A stretch of 64,000 nt of DNA from an uncultured Prevotella sp. (GTDB lineage: Bacteria; Bacteroidota; Bacteroidia; Bacteroidales; Bacteroidaceae): assembly GCA_900550365.1 (NCBI GenBank), contig URRR01000003.1:1-64000 (forward strand). The letters are read 5' to 3'. The number at the start of each line of letters is the position of its first letter. The stretch's first letter is position 1. Below, piece after piece: positions 18,201-25,881 of the stretch. The notes under the pieces are model-generated. The model had not been told where the DNA came from. It ran no database searches and worked only from the letters and a program-made list of their open reading frames with translations. The position numbers and the translations under genes were made by a program.

Positions 18201-18494
18201 CTCTTCTTCGAGCAGCACCTGCACGTTAGTCTTGCCTTTTACGTTTACCACTTTGGTCTTGTAACCGATCATAGACACCTGGATAAGGCTCTTGCCTTCA
18301 GGGAGAGAGATTGTAAAGTTTCCGTCAAGGTCAGCCACGACGCCTGTCGACGTGCCGGGCACATGCACCGTAGCACCGATGAGCGGCTCGTTATTATGCG
18401 ATGCGTCAAGCACCGAACCTTTGACCACATTTTGTGCGTTTAGGTCAGCGCACCATGCAAAAAGCATGAAGCACCATAACATTAATTTATACAT
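15288..18494 (-). CDS. SusC/RagA-like TonB-dependent outer-membrane transporter
   Basis: Outer-membrane barrel that imports oligosaccharides using TonB energy. After a signal peptide (1-21) there is a carboxypeptidase-regulatory-like domain (VKGSVLDASHNNEPLIGATV, about 24-100), a TonB box region (DELVVVGYGTMKKRDLSGSV near 105-125), a plug (LQGKIAGVQV, PLYIVDGVPYG, SATAIYGSRGANGVVIITTKKG) and a barrel ending in the aromatic SFTLGLNFTF. Length 1068 is typical. It sits between a GH26-linked modular protein and susD, so the substrate is probably beta-mannan fragments. Confidence 0.95.
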   Translation of the reverse strand: MYKLMLWCFMLFAWCADLNAQNVVKGSVLDASHNNEPLIGATVHVPGTSTGVVADLDGNFTISLPEGKSLIQVSMIGYKTKVVNVKGKTNVQVLLEEEANEMDELVVVGYGTMKKRDLSGSVSQIKGDELLKGNATDVAHALQGKIAGVQVNQSDGAPGAGVSITVRGANSFTTSSQPLYIVDGVPYGTNPNGTPTSTANEGNNTFTSPLSMINPNDIETIEVLKDASATAIYGSRGANGVVIITTKKGKESDGGKPTIELNVKLGLQTVAKRMKMLDPYTYALYQNEQYANSHYYEGSTAAFPYRGEWDYPYINGTFIYDSGTYNPGPEDFLNPGLRTDEYGNVDEVATANWQDEIFQTAFQQDYSLSVSNGNSKGWYNFSGNFTKQDGTIKNTGFERYGISINIGRHITDWFEIGTSSFFTNTTTDFQRTGSQNTGVVRSALIFPPTYGPHTETEQLDELNWLATNPVNYVNGAKDQLKQISWFSSSYLEIKFTPWLKFRQNLGLGYNDDHRNTYYDRHTQEGRTPTNGMAGKATSIWKSMTAESILTFDKRWGVHSLNIMAGMTFEKGTGENTAMTATNFPTDYTQDNDMSLAIDRATISSSTTEQALESFLGRVNYTLMDKYIFTASVRTDGSSSFAKNNKWATFLSGAFAWRASEEKFIQDLNVFSNLKFRLSFGQTGNQGIGAYRTLEMLNAANYPYNGSLESGSAMVDWRGPTNPDLKWETTDQFNAGIDMGFLDNRLQFTVDYYYKKTRDLLQNVTIPGSSGFTQMMVNSGNVTNEGLEFTLNYDVFRNTSVKWNITANLSLNRNRIGGLDGDQYATSLWSAADQAFLQRNGCPIGTIFGYVEDGFYDNVAEVRSFPAYANLSDVEALRYVGEIKYRDLNGDGQITAADRTIIGDTNPDFVYGFTSNLAWNNFTLSFMLQGSQGNDIMNYNLTDIELGNYGNITQEAYDSRWTVENAANAKWPKPTAGYNRTWLFSNRYVEDGSYLKMKYITLSYNWLKPFPGIQKLNISFTANNVFTITNYSWFDPDVNAGGTNAATPGVDSYSYPSARSFTLGLNFTF

Positions 18495-18511
18495 ATTGCT
18501 GAATTAAAGTA

Positions 18512-19660
18512 TTAGTTATCTATGTGTAGAATATAAACTTTTGTAACCGTTGCGCCTACGCCGGTTATCACCATACCGGTGGTTTTCAGCCTGTCAAGCA
18601 TTGCGGCGTCAAGCGTAAGCACCACGTCATTGCCGTCGAGCTTGTACCACACAGGCTCGGCTGAGCCCGTCAGGTCAAACCATTTGCCGTGGTTGATGCG
18701 GAACGACAGTTGCGGAGTAGTGCCGGGCAGCATCTTTTCATAACATATCACGATGCAGTCGCTCTCCGTGCAGTTCTGGAACGGCTCTGCCGTGAAGCGC
18801 AGGTTGCCGCTCCAGTCAGCGGGGAACTCTTTCTCCCCGTGGAACAGCTCGCCTGGCTGAAGCTCGTATTCGCGTGGCGCGCGCTGTGCGTTTGTAATGT
18901 CCTCGTCAACTGTTCCGGTAAATGATATTACCGAAATTTTCTCCAGACGGTATCCTTTTCCGCCCACTCTCATGCTTATTCCGTCAGCTCCGGCCAGCTG
19001 GAGCTTTATCAGCTGCGACTGTTCGGTAATAGGATAAGTGAAGCCGTCCTGCCCTACGGGCACTCCGTCAAGACTCGCGTCCATTACGTTCCATGTGAAA
19101 TCCATTATCTTTCCGGCTGCTCCTTCCTCCACACGGCTCACCTGAAAGTGCAGCACATCGCCTACCTTTACGTTCTCAAAGCAACTTTTCTGTATGCTTG
19201 CGCTCACGCTCCAGTCGTCTTTCATCAATACCGACGGACCGCGGTAGACTACAGTCTCGACCATTTCGGCAGCCGGAATGTGCGTAACGCGCAGTATGCG
19301 GTAGTCATGTCCGCCTATGGCGAGGCCGCGCTGCTTGATTTTCGCCAGGATCTCGTCAGTCACTTTCAGGCGGAACGGCCCTGAGATATTGAAGTATCCG
19401 TATTCAGGAGCTATGCCTTTCCAGTCGGCAGGGTCCTGAAACGCTCCCTGCGCTCCGCCCTTTACATTGTCGACGTAAACGGTGAGGACATCACCCACAC
19501 CTGTGCCGGCAAACTGTCCGGGCTGTATTACGATGTTGTCTTTCCATCCTGCACCGATTGTTTTCGGGCCGAGCAGGATTGTACGCTCGGCTGCCACACC
19601 TCTGACTGAGGCCAGCAGGCCTGCCGCAAGCATTAATATAATAATGTGAAAGCGTTTCAT
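18512..19660 (-). CDS. Secreted protein made of three repeated beta-rich modules
   Basis: Function unknown. A signal peptide (about 1-24, ending GVAA) precedes three tandem modules of roughly 105-115 residues: about 26-130, 136-247 and 268-381. Shared features are a Trp near the start (GAGWKDNI, KDDWSVSA, PADWSGNL), VGDVL in the first two, and an ending of the form GLAIGG...ILRV, GISMRVGG...LEKI, GMVITG...VTKV. The same module appears twice in the protein at 10756-12168. Its start codon overlaps the stop of the GH26 gene (ATGA, 19657-19660), so the two are translationally coupled. A mannan-binding, non-catalytic role is inferred from this coupling. Confidence 0.75.
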   Translation of the reverse strand: MKRFHIIILMLAAGLLASVRGVAAERTILLGPKTIGAGWKDNIVIQPGQFAGTGVGDVLTVYVDNVKGGAQGAFQDPADWKGIAPEYGYFNISGPFRLKVTDEILAKIKQRGLAIGGHDYRILRVTHIPAAEMVETVVYRGPSVLMKDDWSVSASIQKSCFENVKVGDVLHFQVSRVEEGAAGKIMDFTWNVMDASLDGVPVGQDGFTYPITEQSQLIKLQLAGADGISMRVGGKGYRLEKISVISFTGTVDEDITNAQRAPREYELQPGELFHGEKEFPADWSGNLRFTAEPFQNCTESDCIVICYEKMLPGTTPQLSFRINHGKWFDLTGSAEPVWYKLDGNDVVLTLDAAMLDRLKTTGMVITGVGATVTKVYILHIDN

Positions 19661-20850
19661 AATACCTGATTATCTTTGGTTAATACGTACTTGTAAGTTT
19701 TCTCAAGCATCGGCTTGAAAGAGTCGCGGTCAATCACGACGCCGCTGTTGAAGGCATCCTGCCACCACTCTTTGCCTGCAAACTTGTGCTCCTGGCTTTG
19801 TCCGGCGTTGTAAGCATAGTCATACCATGTCATGAACCAGCACCAGCGCGAGCCCTGATTCCAGATAACACTCCATTTAGACATTTTCACTTCGTCACCG
19901 TTACCACACTCGGCAAGGGCTACAATCTTGTTTGAGAACCGCTCAGAGAGGGCATTATACTCTTTCATCAGCGGATATTGCAGCGCATAATAGCTGTCAC
20001 GTCCGACGACGTCAACGTATTCGTCACCCGGATACCAGTCAGCGTCAGCAACGTAGACGTTGCCCACATTATCCGTTCCGGCCTGCGAAGTCCACACCCA
20101 TATAAGATTGTTCAGCTTATGATGCTCAACCAGACGGCTGTACATCAAGCGCCACAGCTTCTTGAAATACTCAGGTCCCTTGGCTCCCCACCAGAACCAT
20201 GCGCTGCCGCCCTCATACTCATAGGTGTTGCCGGCGGCCTCATGCAGCGGGCGCCATATTACGGGGATGCCGGCATCCTGCATCTTGCCGAGATACCTGG
20301 CTATCTGATCAATGTCTTTGATTATCTGCTTATATTCATCAGAATTTGTGTCGTCAATCTTCGACAGGTCAAATCCGGTCTGCCCGGGCTCGGTCCCCGG
20401 CGTGCAGGTCTGGTCCTTACCGTTGTTGGCCGTCATGTTCCAGTGCCACATGCAGCCAACGAGTCCGCCCTCTTTCCACCAGTTCTCGGCTATGCTGATG
20501 TCACTGTAGTCAACCCAGCCTTTAGGATTAACGTCCTTCGAATTACGGAAACTGATGAAGTCGAACACGTTCATCACGGGCCACTTGCCAGTCCACTGGT
20601 GTACGTTCTCGGCCTCCTTTATGTTCCAGTCGACATTCGCGACAGTTGCCGACAAAGTCTTGTTGCCGTACACGCTCCATAAGATGTCATACACCTTGCG
20701 TGCCTCCTCGGTAGCGTTAGGGTTGCACAGACTGTGCTGCGCCCTGCTCCCTGCGGCCACGACTATCAGTCCCGCCAACAGCAGACCTCTTAAAATGAGT
20801 AAATGAAGGTTACATGTCCTTCGTCTGTCAGAAAGTAAATAGTTAGTCAT
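19657..20850 (-). CDS. GH26 endo-1,4-beta-mannanase
   Basis: Glycoside hydrolase family 26 enzyme that cuts the beta-1,4-mannan backbone with retention. The 397 residues start with a signal peptide ending near SRAQ. The acid/base Glu lies in WRPLHEAAGN (near residue 211) and the nucleophile Glu in VALAECGNGD (near 314). Other family features are GKWPVMNVFDF near 87, GCMWHWNM near 130, SAWFWWGAKGPEYFKKLW near 224 and LIWVWTSQ near 252. There is no lipobox Cys, so it is probably periplasmic or secreted. First gene of the leftward locus, after a TATTTTTG promoter box. Confidence 0.93.
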   Translation of the reverse strand: MTNYLLSDRRRTCNLHLLILRGLLLAGLIVVAAGSRAQHSLCNPNATEEARKVYDILWSVYGNKTLSATVANVDWNIKEAENVHQWTGKWPVMNVFDFISFRNSKDVNPKGWVDYSDISIAENWWKEGGLVGCMWHWNMTANNGKDQTCTPGTEPGQTGFDLSKIDDTNSDEYKQIIKDIDQIARYLGKMQDAGIPVIWRPLHEAAGNTYEYEGGSAWFWWGAKGPEYFKKLWRLMYSRLVEHHKLNNLIWVWTSQAGTDNVGNVYVADADWYPGDEYVDVVGRDSYYALQYPLMKEYNALSERFSNKIVALAECGNGDEVKMSKWSVIWNQGSRWCWFMTWYDYAYNAGQSQEHKFAGKEWWQDAFNSGVVIDRDSFKPMLEKTYKYVLTKDNQVL

Positions 20851-20891
20851 TTCTTTAAATTTTAGTCCCTTGGTCTTTTAGATTAACGATG

Positions 20892-20899
20892 CAAAAATA
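20892..20899 (-). promoter_or_regulatory. -7 box (TATTTTTG) of the mannan locus
   Basis: Exact TAnnTTTG match on the minus strand, about 42 nt upstream of the GH26 ATG. No clear TTTG -33 element precedes it, as is common for activator-dependent polysaccharide operons. No sensor or regulator gene for the locus is inside this window. Confidence 0.55.
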
Positions 20900-21046
20900 T
20901 GAAAAGAAAATAAATGTTAGTAAGAATTTAATACCTATTTTCGGCCGTTGTCATAATAGTATCACTATCTGATAAAATATGCGAAGTCTGCACCGGCCGC
21001 ACAATGAAAAATGCGTTGATTTTCTGTTTGTGTGATATGCCGTTCC

Positions 21047-21134
21047 CGTTTGCGGCCTTTCGCGAGCTGAAAGGCCGTCTTTCATCCTGCAAAAGGCCAT
21101 GTATCGCAAGCCAAGAGACGGCCTTTTACATTGT
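21047..21134. repeat. 22-bp repeat array C (4 units, 88 bp)
   Basis: Units at about 21047, 21069, 21091 and 21113, with cores GCGGCCTTTCGC, GAAAGGCCGTC, AAAAGGCCATG and GACGGCCTTTT. It is followed by ATTGTAAGCAG, resembling the flank of array D. It sits in the 658-bp gap between the mannan promoter and tRNA-Thr. From 21135 to 21335 I see no gene, only a degenerate scrap of the same repeat at 21276-21327. Confidence 0.8.
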
Positions 21135-21335
21135 AAGCAGTCACGGGTTGTTTTCTTACAGTTTGTCTGCTACACCTTATATATTTATAAATACTAAAAG
21201 TAAAGACAAGGCTTCTGATTACAGTTTTCAGACATCCGAAACTGCAAATCCGCTGAACTGTGCTTGATAACGTTGCAAAAGGCAATGCGAAAGGCCACGC
21301 ACAGCATGACAATACATGACCTTTTGATAAAACAA

Positions 21336-21368
21336 ATTAGTGTCAGCCGATAACCGACTGACACTAAT
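21336..21368 (-). terminator. Second terminator after SRP RNA/tRNA-Thr
   Basis: An 11-bp perfect stem (21336-21346 with 21358-21368). On the minus strand it is followed by TTTGTTTTAT. It is downstream of the stronger-placed hairpin at 21471-21498. Confidence 0.6.
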
Positions 21369-21470
21369 CAACAAACTGAAAAACTATTCCGTAAGCATGC
21401 AGAATACTATCATCGCCCGTGACAGTATGTAAACAATGCAGCTTATAACCGCTTTTTATAAAAACAAAGC

Positions 21471-21498
21471 CGGTGACAGGCATTGAAACCAGTCACCG
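21471..21498 (-). terminator. Terminator immediately after tRNA-Thr
   Basis: Perfect 7-bp stem CGGTGAC/GTCACCG starting 11 nt after the tRNA 3' end; the minus strand continues GCTTTGTTTTTAT. Position and T-run fit a Rho-independent terminator for the SRP RNA/tRNA unit. Confidence 0.65.
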
Positions 21499-21508
21499 AC
21501 CTAAGCAG

Positions 21509-21582
21509 AGCCTCTTGTCGGATTCGAACCAACGACCCCGAGATTACAAATCACGTGCTCTGGCCAACTGAGCTAAAGAGGC
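21509..21582 (-). tRNA. tRNA-Thr (TGT)
   Basis: The minus strand folds with acceptor GCCTCTT/AAGAGGC, discriminator T, D arm GCTC/GAGC, anticodon loop TTTGTAA (anticodon TGT) and T arm GGTTCGAATCC. Only 5 nt separate it from the SRP RNA upstream, so it is probably cut out of a common transcript. The anticodon stem has one T-T mismatch. Confidence 0.96.
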
Positions 21583-21587
21583 GGGGT

Positions 21588-21683
21588 GGGCAAGCTACTT
21601 GTATCGCGCCGCTACAACCAACTACCTTTGCTGCGTTCCCGCCCTGGAGGATTCGAAGGGAGCTGGCCGTACAAGACTTGCCC
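21588..21683 (-). ncRNA. ffs: Signal recognition particle RNA (4.5S, small bacterial type)
   Basis: RNA scaffold of the SRP that binds Ffh and delivers nascent membrane proteins. The minus strand ends pair (GGGCAAG with CTTGCCC), then ACAAG pairs with CTTGT. The apical domain shows the diagnostic CAGG / AGCA internal loop and a GGAA tetraloop in CAGGGCGGGAACGCAGCA. Length is about 96 nt. Exact ends are inferred from the closing stem. It shares a promoter with tRNA-Thr. Confidence 0.93.
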
Positions 21684-21696
21684 GTAATTGTGGCTG

Positions 21697-21704
21697 CAAA
21701 GGTA
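21697..21704 (-). promoter_or_regulatory. -7 box (TACCTTTG) for SRP RNA and tRNA-Thr
   Basis: Exact TAnnTTTG match on the minus strand, 13 nt before the SRP RNA 5' end. The 240 bases from here to the next gene otherwise hold only that gene's promoter. Confidence 0.7.
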
Positions 21705-21865
21705 ACAAAAAGTTTATATATAGCATTAACTGTCACGTGAATTTATACTGTTTTTAACTTATTTTCAGGTTAAAAGGCGGCATACTGACAGCCTTTCTGC
21801 CAGCCGTGAGCATATAAAAAAACAAAAAAAGGAGGGCTTGATACATTATTATTACAGAAAATAAG

Positions 21866-21873
21866 TAATTTTG
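21866..21873 (+). promoter_or_regulatory. -7 box (TAATTTTG) for the DUF4199/GT2 pair
   Basis: Exact TAnnTTTG match about 70 nt upstream of the DUF4199 ATG. It leaves a leader of roughly 65 nt. Confidence 0.55.
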
Positions 21874-21943
21874 CAGGGATTTTTACATCCAGGCTGAAAC
21901 GCCGGAAGTATATCAACATTGTTACAAACGGCATAAAGGACAA

Positions 21944-22489
21944 ATGGCAACACGGGAAGAATATGAACAACTTAAGGCTTTCGCCCGCATTGACGGAGCC
22001 ATAACAGGCGGTCTGTGGATACTTAGTTTTGCCTTTTTCATCGGTGAGTTTTATAATCCGATGTTGGGCTTCGTGTCATTGATTATAGGTGTATGCTCAC
22101 TGGTTTTTGTAAGTCTTAGGCTGAAACGTTTCCGTGACAACGTGCTTGACGGGATAATCTCGTTCCGCAGAGCGTTGGTTTACAGCATGTTTGTCTATTT
22201 TTATGCCGCCCTGCTGATGGCCGCGGCACAGTTTATATATTTCCAGTTTATCGACAACGGCTTCATGCTCAGCCAGTATGACGCTATTACAAAGACACAG
22301 GAGTTCAAGACATTACTCGACGCATACGGAGTAAAACCGGAAGAAATGCAGCTGGCAATGGACAATCTCGCGGCACTCAGGCCTATTGACATAGCACTGC
22401 AGTTTTTCACAACGAATATCTTTTTAGGATTTTTGATAAGCCTGCCGATATCCGTTATGATGAAATCGAAATACAAAAGAAGATATTAA
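21944..22489 (+). CDS. DUF4199 family membrane protein
   Basis: Bacteroidetes-specific integral membrane protein of unknown function. Its 181 residues contain four hydrophobic segments (about 19-38, 42-60, 80-105 and 147-168). The family assignment is from recall of similar proteins encoded just upstream of a GT2 glycosyltransferase in other Bacteroidales, as here (22-bp gap). This suggests a shared role in transferring a glycosyl group at the inner membrane, but that is inference. Confidence 0.75.
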   Translation: MATREEYEQLKAFARIDGAITGGLWILSFAFFIGEFYNPMLGFVSLIIGVCSLVFVSLRLKRFRDNVLDGIISFRRALVYSMFVYFYAALLMAAAQFIYFQFIDNGFMLSQYDAITKTQEFKTLLDAYGVKPEEMQLAMDNLAALRPIDIALQFFTTNIFLGFLISLPISVMMKSKYKRRY

Positions 22490-22511
22490 GAACGTTCAAA
22501 AAATATAGAGA

Positions 22512-23468
22512 ATGGACATATCAGTCGTTATACCTTTATATAATGAGGAAGAGTCACTGCCTGAACTGCTCGCGTGGATTGAACGTGTGATGAAGGCTAA
22601 TAACTTCACTTACGAAGTGATATTTATCAATGACGGTTCTACCGATCGGTCATGGGACGTAATACAGAAACTGGCTGAAGGCAATGAAAACGTCAAGGGC
22701 ATAAAATTCCGCCGCAATTACGGCAAGAGTCCTGCGTTGTATTGCGGCTTTAAGGAAGCTCAGGGAGACGTGGTTATCACGATGGACGCTGACCTGCAAG
22801 ACTCACCCGACGAGATACCTGGGCTGTACAGGATGATAACTTGTGACGGTTACGACCTTGTCTCAGGCTATAAGCAGAAACGTTATGACCCGCTGTCAAA
22901 AACCATCCCCACCAAGCTTTTCAATGCTACGGCGCGCAAGATAAGCGGCATAAAGAACCTGCACGACTTCAACTGCGGCCTGAAGGCCTACCGCCGTGAA
23001 GTCGTAAAGAATATTGAGGTGTACGGAGAGATGCACCGTTACATACCATATCTGGCCAAGAACGCAGGCTTTACCAAGATTGGCGAGAAGGTTGTACATC
23101 ATCAGGCACGCAAATACGGCAAATCAAAGTTCGGACTCAACCGCTTCTTCAACGGTTATCTTGACCTTATCACATTATGGTTCCTCAGCGGTTTCGGCCG
23201 CAAGCCGATGCATGTGTTCGGCTTTCTCGGCACAATAATGTTCATTATCGGCTTCATTGCTGCCGCCATTATCGGCATAGACAAGCTCTGCTCACTGGCC
23301 AACGGCATACCTCAGCGCCTTGTCACCGATTCGCCATACTTCTACATCGCCCTCACAATGATGATGATCGGCACACAGCTCTTCCTTGCCGGATTCCTCG
23401 GCGACCTTATCAGCCGCAACTCTACAGGCCGCAACGATTACCAGATAGAAAAGACTATCAGGCTCTGA
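22512..23468 (+). CDS. GT2 glycosyltransferase, dolichyl/undecaprenyl-phosphate sugar transferase type
   Basis: Inner-membrane enzyme expected to move a sugar from a nucleotide donor to undecaprenyl phosphate (GtrB/DPM1-like). The GT-A domain shows VVIPLYNEEESLPELL (residue 5), FINDGSTDRSWDV (near 37), and MDADLQDSP (near 93) with the DxD metal site. After residue 230 two membrane helices follow (HVFGFLGTIMFIIGFIAAAIIG and a second near 280), the usual layout for polyprenyl-phosphate glycosyltransferases. Cotranscribed with the DUF4199 gene upstream. The donor sugar cannot be told from sequence. Confidence 0.9.
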   Translation: MDISVVIPLYNEEESLPELLAWIERVMKANNFTYEVIFINDGSTDRSWDVIQKLAEGNENVKGIKFRRNYGKSPALYCGFKEAQGDVVITMDADLQDSPDEIPGLYRMITCDGYDLVSGYKQKRYDPLSKTIPTKLFNATARKISGIKNLHDFNCGLKAYRREVVKNIEVYGEMHRYIPYLAKNAGFTKIGEKVVHHQARKYGKSKFGLNRFFNGYLDLITLWFLSGFGRKPMHVFGFLGTIMFIIGFIAAAIIGIDKLCSLANGIPQRLVTDSPYFYIALTMMMIGTQLFLAGFLGDLISRNSTGRNDYQIEKTIRL

Positions 23469-23519
23469 CGTGCAAAGAACCAAGACCACGACTGTAAGGA
23501 AGAAAACATACACTGCGCA

Positions 23520-24134
23520 ATGAAACAAGAAAAACGTATCTCAACGCCCGCCGGCAAGTATAACAGGCAGGGCCTGAATGCCAGGAAAGACCACGGCATA
23601 CGGCTCAAATCAACCGTTTATTTAAGGCTGAAGGGGCTGCACATCCTGCCGCTCTGCATCGCGACGGTTTTCATTTCAGGCATTGCCTCATGCTCATCGG
23701 TAGACTGTCCGCTCAACAGTCTGGTGTACACCCAGTACCAGTTACGTACCCCGGCAGGCACGGTAGACACGCTTTATGACACGCTGACAATATCCACAAA
23801 GCGCATTATTGACGGCAATGACTCTGTACTTATCAACCGCAACGTAAGGACAACAGAGTTCTCTCTTCCGATAAGCTACGCCCAACCGCAGGACGTTTTC
23901 TACTTTGAAACTATTGACACGGTTACCAAAGCAACAACTTACGACACTGTAACCGTTACGAAAGAAGACATGCCCCACTTCGAGTCAGTAGACTGCTCGC
24001 CGTCATATTTCCACACGATAACGGCCGTAAGCAATACGTACAACGCCATTGACTCTATCGTAATAATACATCCCGACGTTAACTATGACACATCGAAAAA
24101 GCATTTCAACATATATTTCAAGCATCGCCGTTAG
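23520..24134 (+). CDS. Small lipoprotein, DUF6452-like
   Basis: Unknown function. A 46-residue basic stretch precedes a hydrophobic signal (LPLCIATVFISGIASC) with a lipobox Cys near residue 58, so the mature protein would be a lipoprotein of about 147 residues, all beta-type. Conserved Cys occur in VDCPLNS and VDCSPSYFH. I recall the pair with the next gene as DUF6452-DUF6048 in Bacteroidales. Its last 50 bp overlap the next gene. The long N-terminal extension suggests the true start may lie further downstream, though no Met close to the hydrophobic segment is available. Confidence 0.6.
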   Translation: MKQEKRISTPAGKYNRQGLNARKDHGIRLKSTVYLRLKGLHILPLCIATVFISGIASCSSVDCPLNSLVYTQYQLRTPAGTVDTLYDTLTISTKRIIDGNDSVLINRNVRTTEFSLPISYAQPQDVFYFETIDTVTKATTYDTVTVTKEDMPHFESVDCSPSYFHTITAVSNTYNAIDSIVIIHPDVNYDTSKKHFNIYFKHRR

Positions 24135-24777
24135 CCTTATTCTGCTGCTTGCAGCAGTTCCGTCCGGAGCATCGGCAAAAGACGGCGACAAGGCGGAAAA
24201 CGACAGCGTGCCTCTGTTTAAAGGTTTCGCAGTGTCCGTAGACATCGTCGGCCCCATACAGATGCTTATCGGTGACTACGGCCAGTACGAGGCGGCGCTG
24301 CGTATCAATCTGAAGGACAGATACTTTCCCATAATAGAGCTCGGAATAGGCCGTGCCGACCATGTCAATGACGTAACAAACATCACATATAAGACAAGCG
24401 CCCCGTATGGAAAAATCGGCGTTGACTTCAATCTTTTAAAGAACAAGCACGACATTTACCGGCTGTTCGCTGGTGCAAGATATGCTTATACATCGTTCAA
24501 GTATGACCTGTCACACCCTGGAATGACCGACCCCGTGTGGGGTGACGATGCCACATACGGCGCACAAGGCGTAAAATGTACATACCATTGGATTGAGGCT
24601 GTAATCGGTGTTGATGCAAAAATATGGGGGCCTGTGCATCTTGGCTGGAGCCTGAGGTATAAAAGCCGCCTGTCATACGATGACGGCGAACTGGGCAAAT
24701 CATGGTATGTGCCGGGATTCGGAAAGTCCGGCGGCAGCAATATCGGCGGCACATTCAACATTACCGTAGACATATAA
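24085..24777 (+). CDS. Predicted outer-membrane protein, DUF6048-like
   Basis: Unknown function. A signal peptide (about 1-31, ending SGASA) is followed by about 200 residues of alternating beta strands (RINLKDRYFPIIELGIG, YGKIGVDFNLLK, FAGARYAYTSFKYDL, WIEAVIGVDAKI, LGWSLRYKSRLSY) ending in an aromatic/aliphatic strand, consistent with a small beta-barrel. It starts inside the upstream lipoprotein gene (50-bp overlap in another frame), implying coupled translation and a joint function at the outer membrane. Confidence 0.65.
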   Translation: MTHRKSISTYISSIAVSLILLLAAVPSGASAKDGDKAENDSVPLFKGFAVSVDIVGPIQMLIGDYGQYEAALRINLKDRYFPIIELGIGRADHVNDVTNITYKTSAPYGKIGVDFNLLKNKHDIYRLFAGARYAYTSFKYDLSHPGMTDPVWGDDATYGAQGVKCTYHWIEAVIGVDAKIWGPVHLGWSLRYKSRLSYDDGELGKSWYVPGFGKSGGSNIGGTFNITVDI

Positions 24778-24810
24778 TATGGCGGCAGAGCCATAACCCA
24801 ATACAAACCT

Positions 24811-25827
24811 ATGAAAAGGAAAAAAGTCATAATACAGTCAGTAATCCTGCTGTGCATTATTGCCGTGGCCGTGGCGATAGCCAGCAGGCAGCGCCCCACC
24901 CCGTTCCAACACGACACAGGCTTTATATTCGGCACTGTGTACAACATCACTTATCAGAGCGACCGCAACCTGAAACAGGACATTGAAGCCGAGCTGCGCA
25001 AGGTAGACTTCTCATTGTCACCATTCAACAAACAGTCTATAATATCCAAGGTCAACCGTAACGAGGACGTAACGGTTGACAAGATGTTTGCCGACGTGTT
25101 CACAATGGCCCACGGAATATCTGAAGAAACCGGCGGAGCTTTTGACATAACAGTGGCCCCGCTGGTCAATGCATGGGGCTTCGGGTTCAAGCATGACGTA
25201 GAGCCTACACCTCAAGTAATAGACAGCCTGAGGCAGTTGACCGGCTATACAAAGGTTTCTCTTGAAGGCAACAAAGTCAAAAAGGCTGACAGCAGGATAA
25301 CCCTTGACTGCAGCGCGATAGCCAAGGGCTACGCATGTGACGTCGTGGCCGCATACCTGCGAGGCAACGGAGTTGAGAATTTCATGGTAGAAATAGGCGG
25401 AGAAATAGTTACACGGGGCATCAACGACAAACGTCTGCCGTGGAGAATAGGAGTCACCCGGCCCGTTGACGACACTCTCGGCACGCAGAACGAGCTGCAG
25501 ACCGTGCTCAACGTTACAGACAAGGCCATGGCAACAAGCGGCAACTACCGCAACTTTTATTATAAAGACGGAAAGAAATACGCGCACACCATTGACCCCG
25601 GCACAGGCCGCCCCGTGCAGCATAACATACTCTCGGCCACAGTACTGGCAGATAACTGCGCTACGGCAGACGCCTATGCCACGGCATTCATGGTCATGGG
25701 GCTTGACAAGGCCCGCTACATCCTTGAGCGCCACCCTGAGCTGATGGCATATATAATCTATTCTGACGATGCCGGCAAAAACGCCGTATGGTATTCGCCG
25801 ACAATGAAAGATAAAATCAATGAATGA
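24811..25827 (+). CDS. apbE: FAD:protein FMN transferase ApbE
   Basis: Periplasmic enzyme that attaches FMN covalently to Thr of flavoproteins such as NqrB/NqrC and RnfG. An N-terminal hydrophobic anchor (about 5-24) precedes the ApbE fold: NKQSIISKVNRN near 70, GGAFDITVAPLVNAWGFG near 107, LDCSAIAKGYA near 167, MVEIGGEI near 192 and the metal/FAD site AHTIDPGTGRPV near 260. Length 338 is normal. It lies 34 bp after the DUF6048-like gene and 55 bp before a Crp/Fnr regulator. Confidence 0.93.
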   Translation: MKRKKVIIQSVILLCIIAVAVAIASRQRPTPFQHDTGFIFGTVYNITYQSDRNLKQDIEAELRKVDFSLSPFNKQSIISKVNRNEDVTVDKMFADVFTMAHGISEETGGAFDITVAPLVNAWGFGFKHDVEPTPQVIDSLRQLTGYTKVSLEGNKVKKADSRITLDCSAIAKGYACDVVAAYLRGNGVENFMVEIGGEIVTRGINDKRLPWRIGVTRPVDDTLGTQNELQTVLNVTDKAMATSGNYRNFYYKDGKKYAHTIDPGTGRPVQHNILSATVLADNCATADAYATAFMVMGLDKARYILERHPELMAYIIYSDDAGKNAVWYSPTMKDKINE

Positions 25828-25881
25828 CAGCCGTATAAAGGCTGACAGCCGCACAGCAAGCAAGCTAAAACCGATAAGCAC

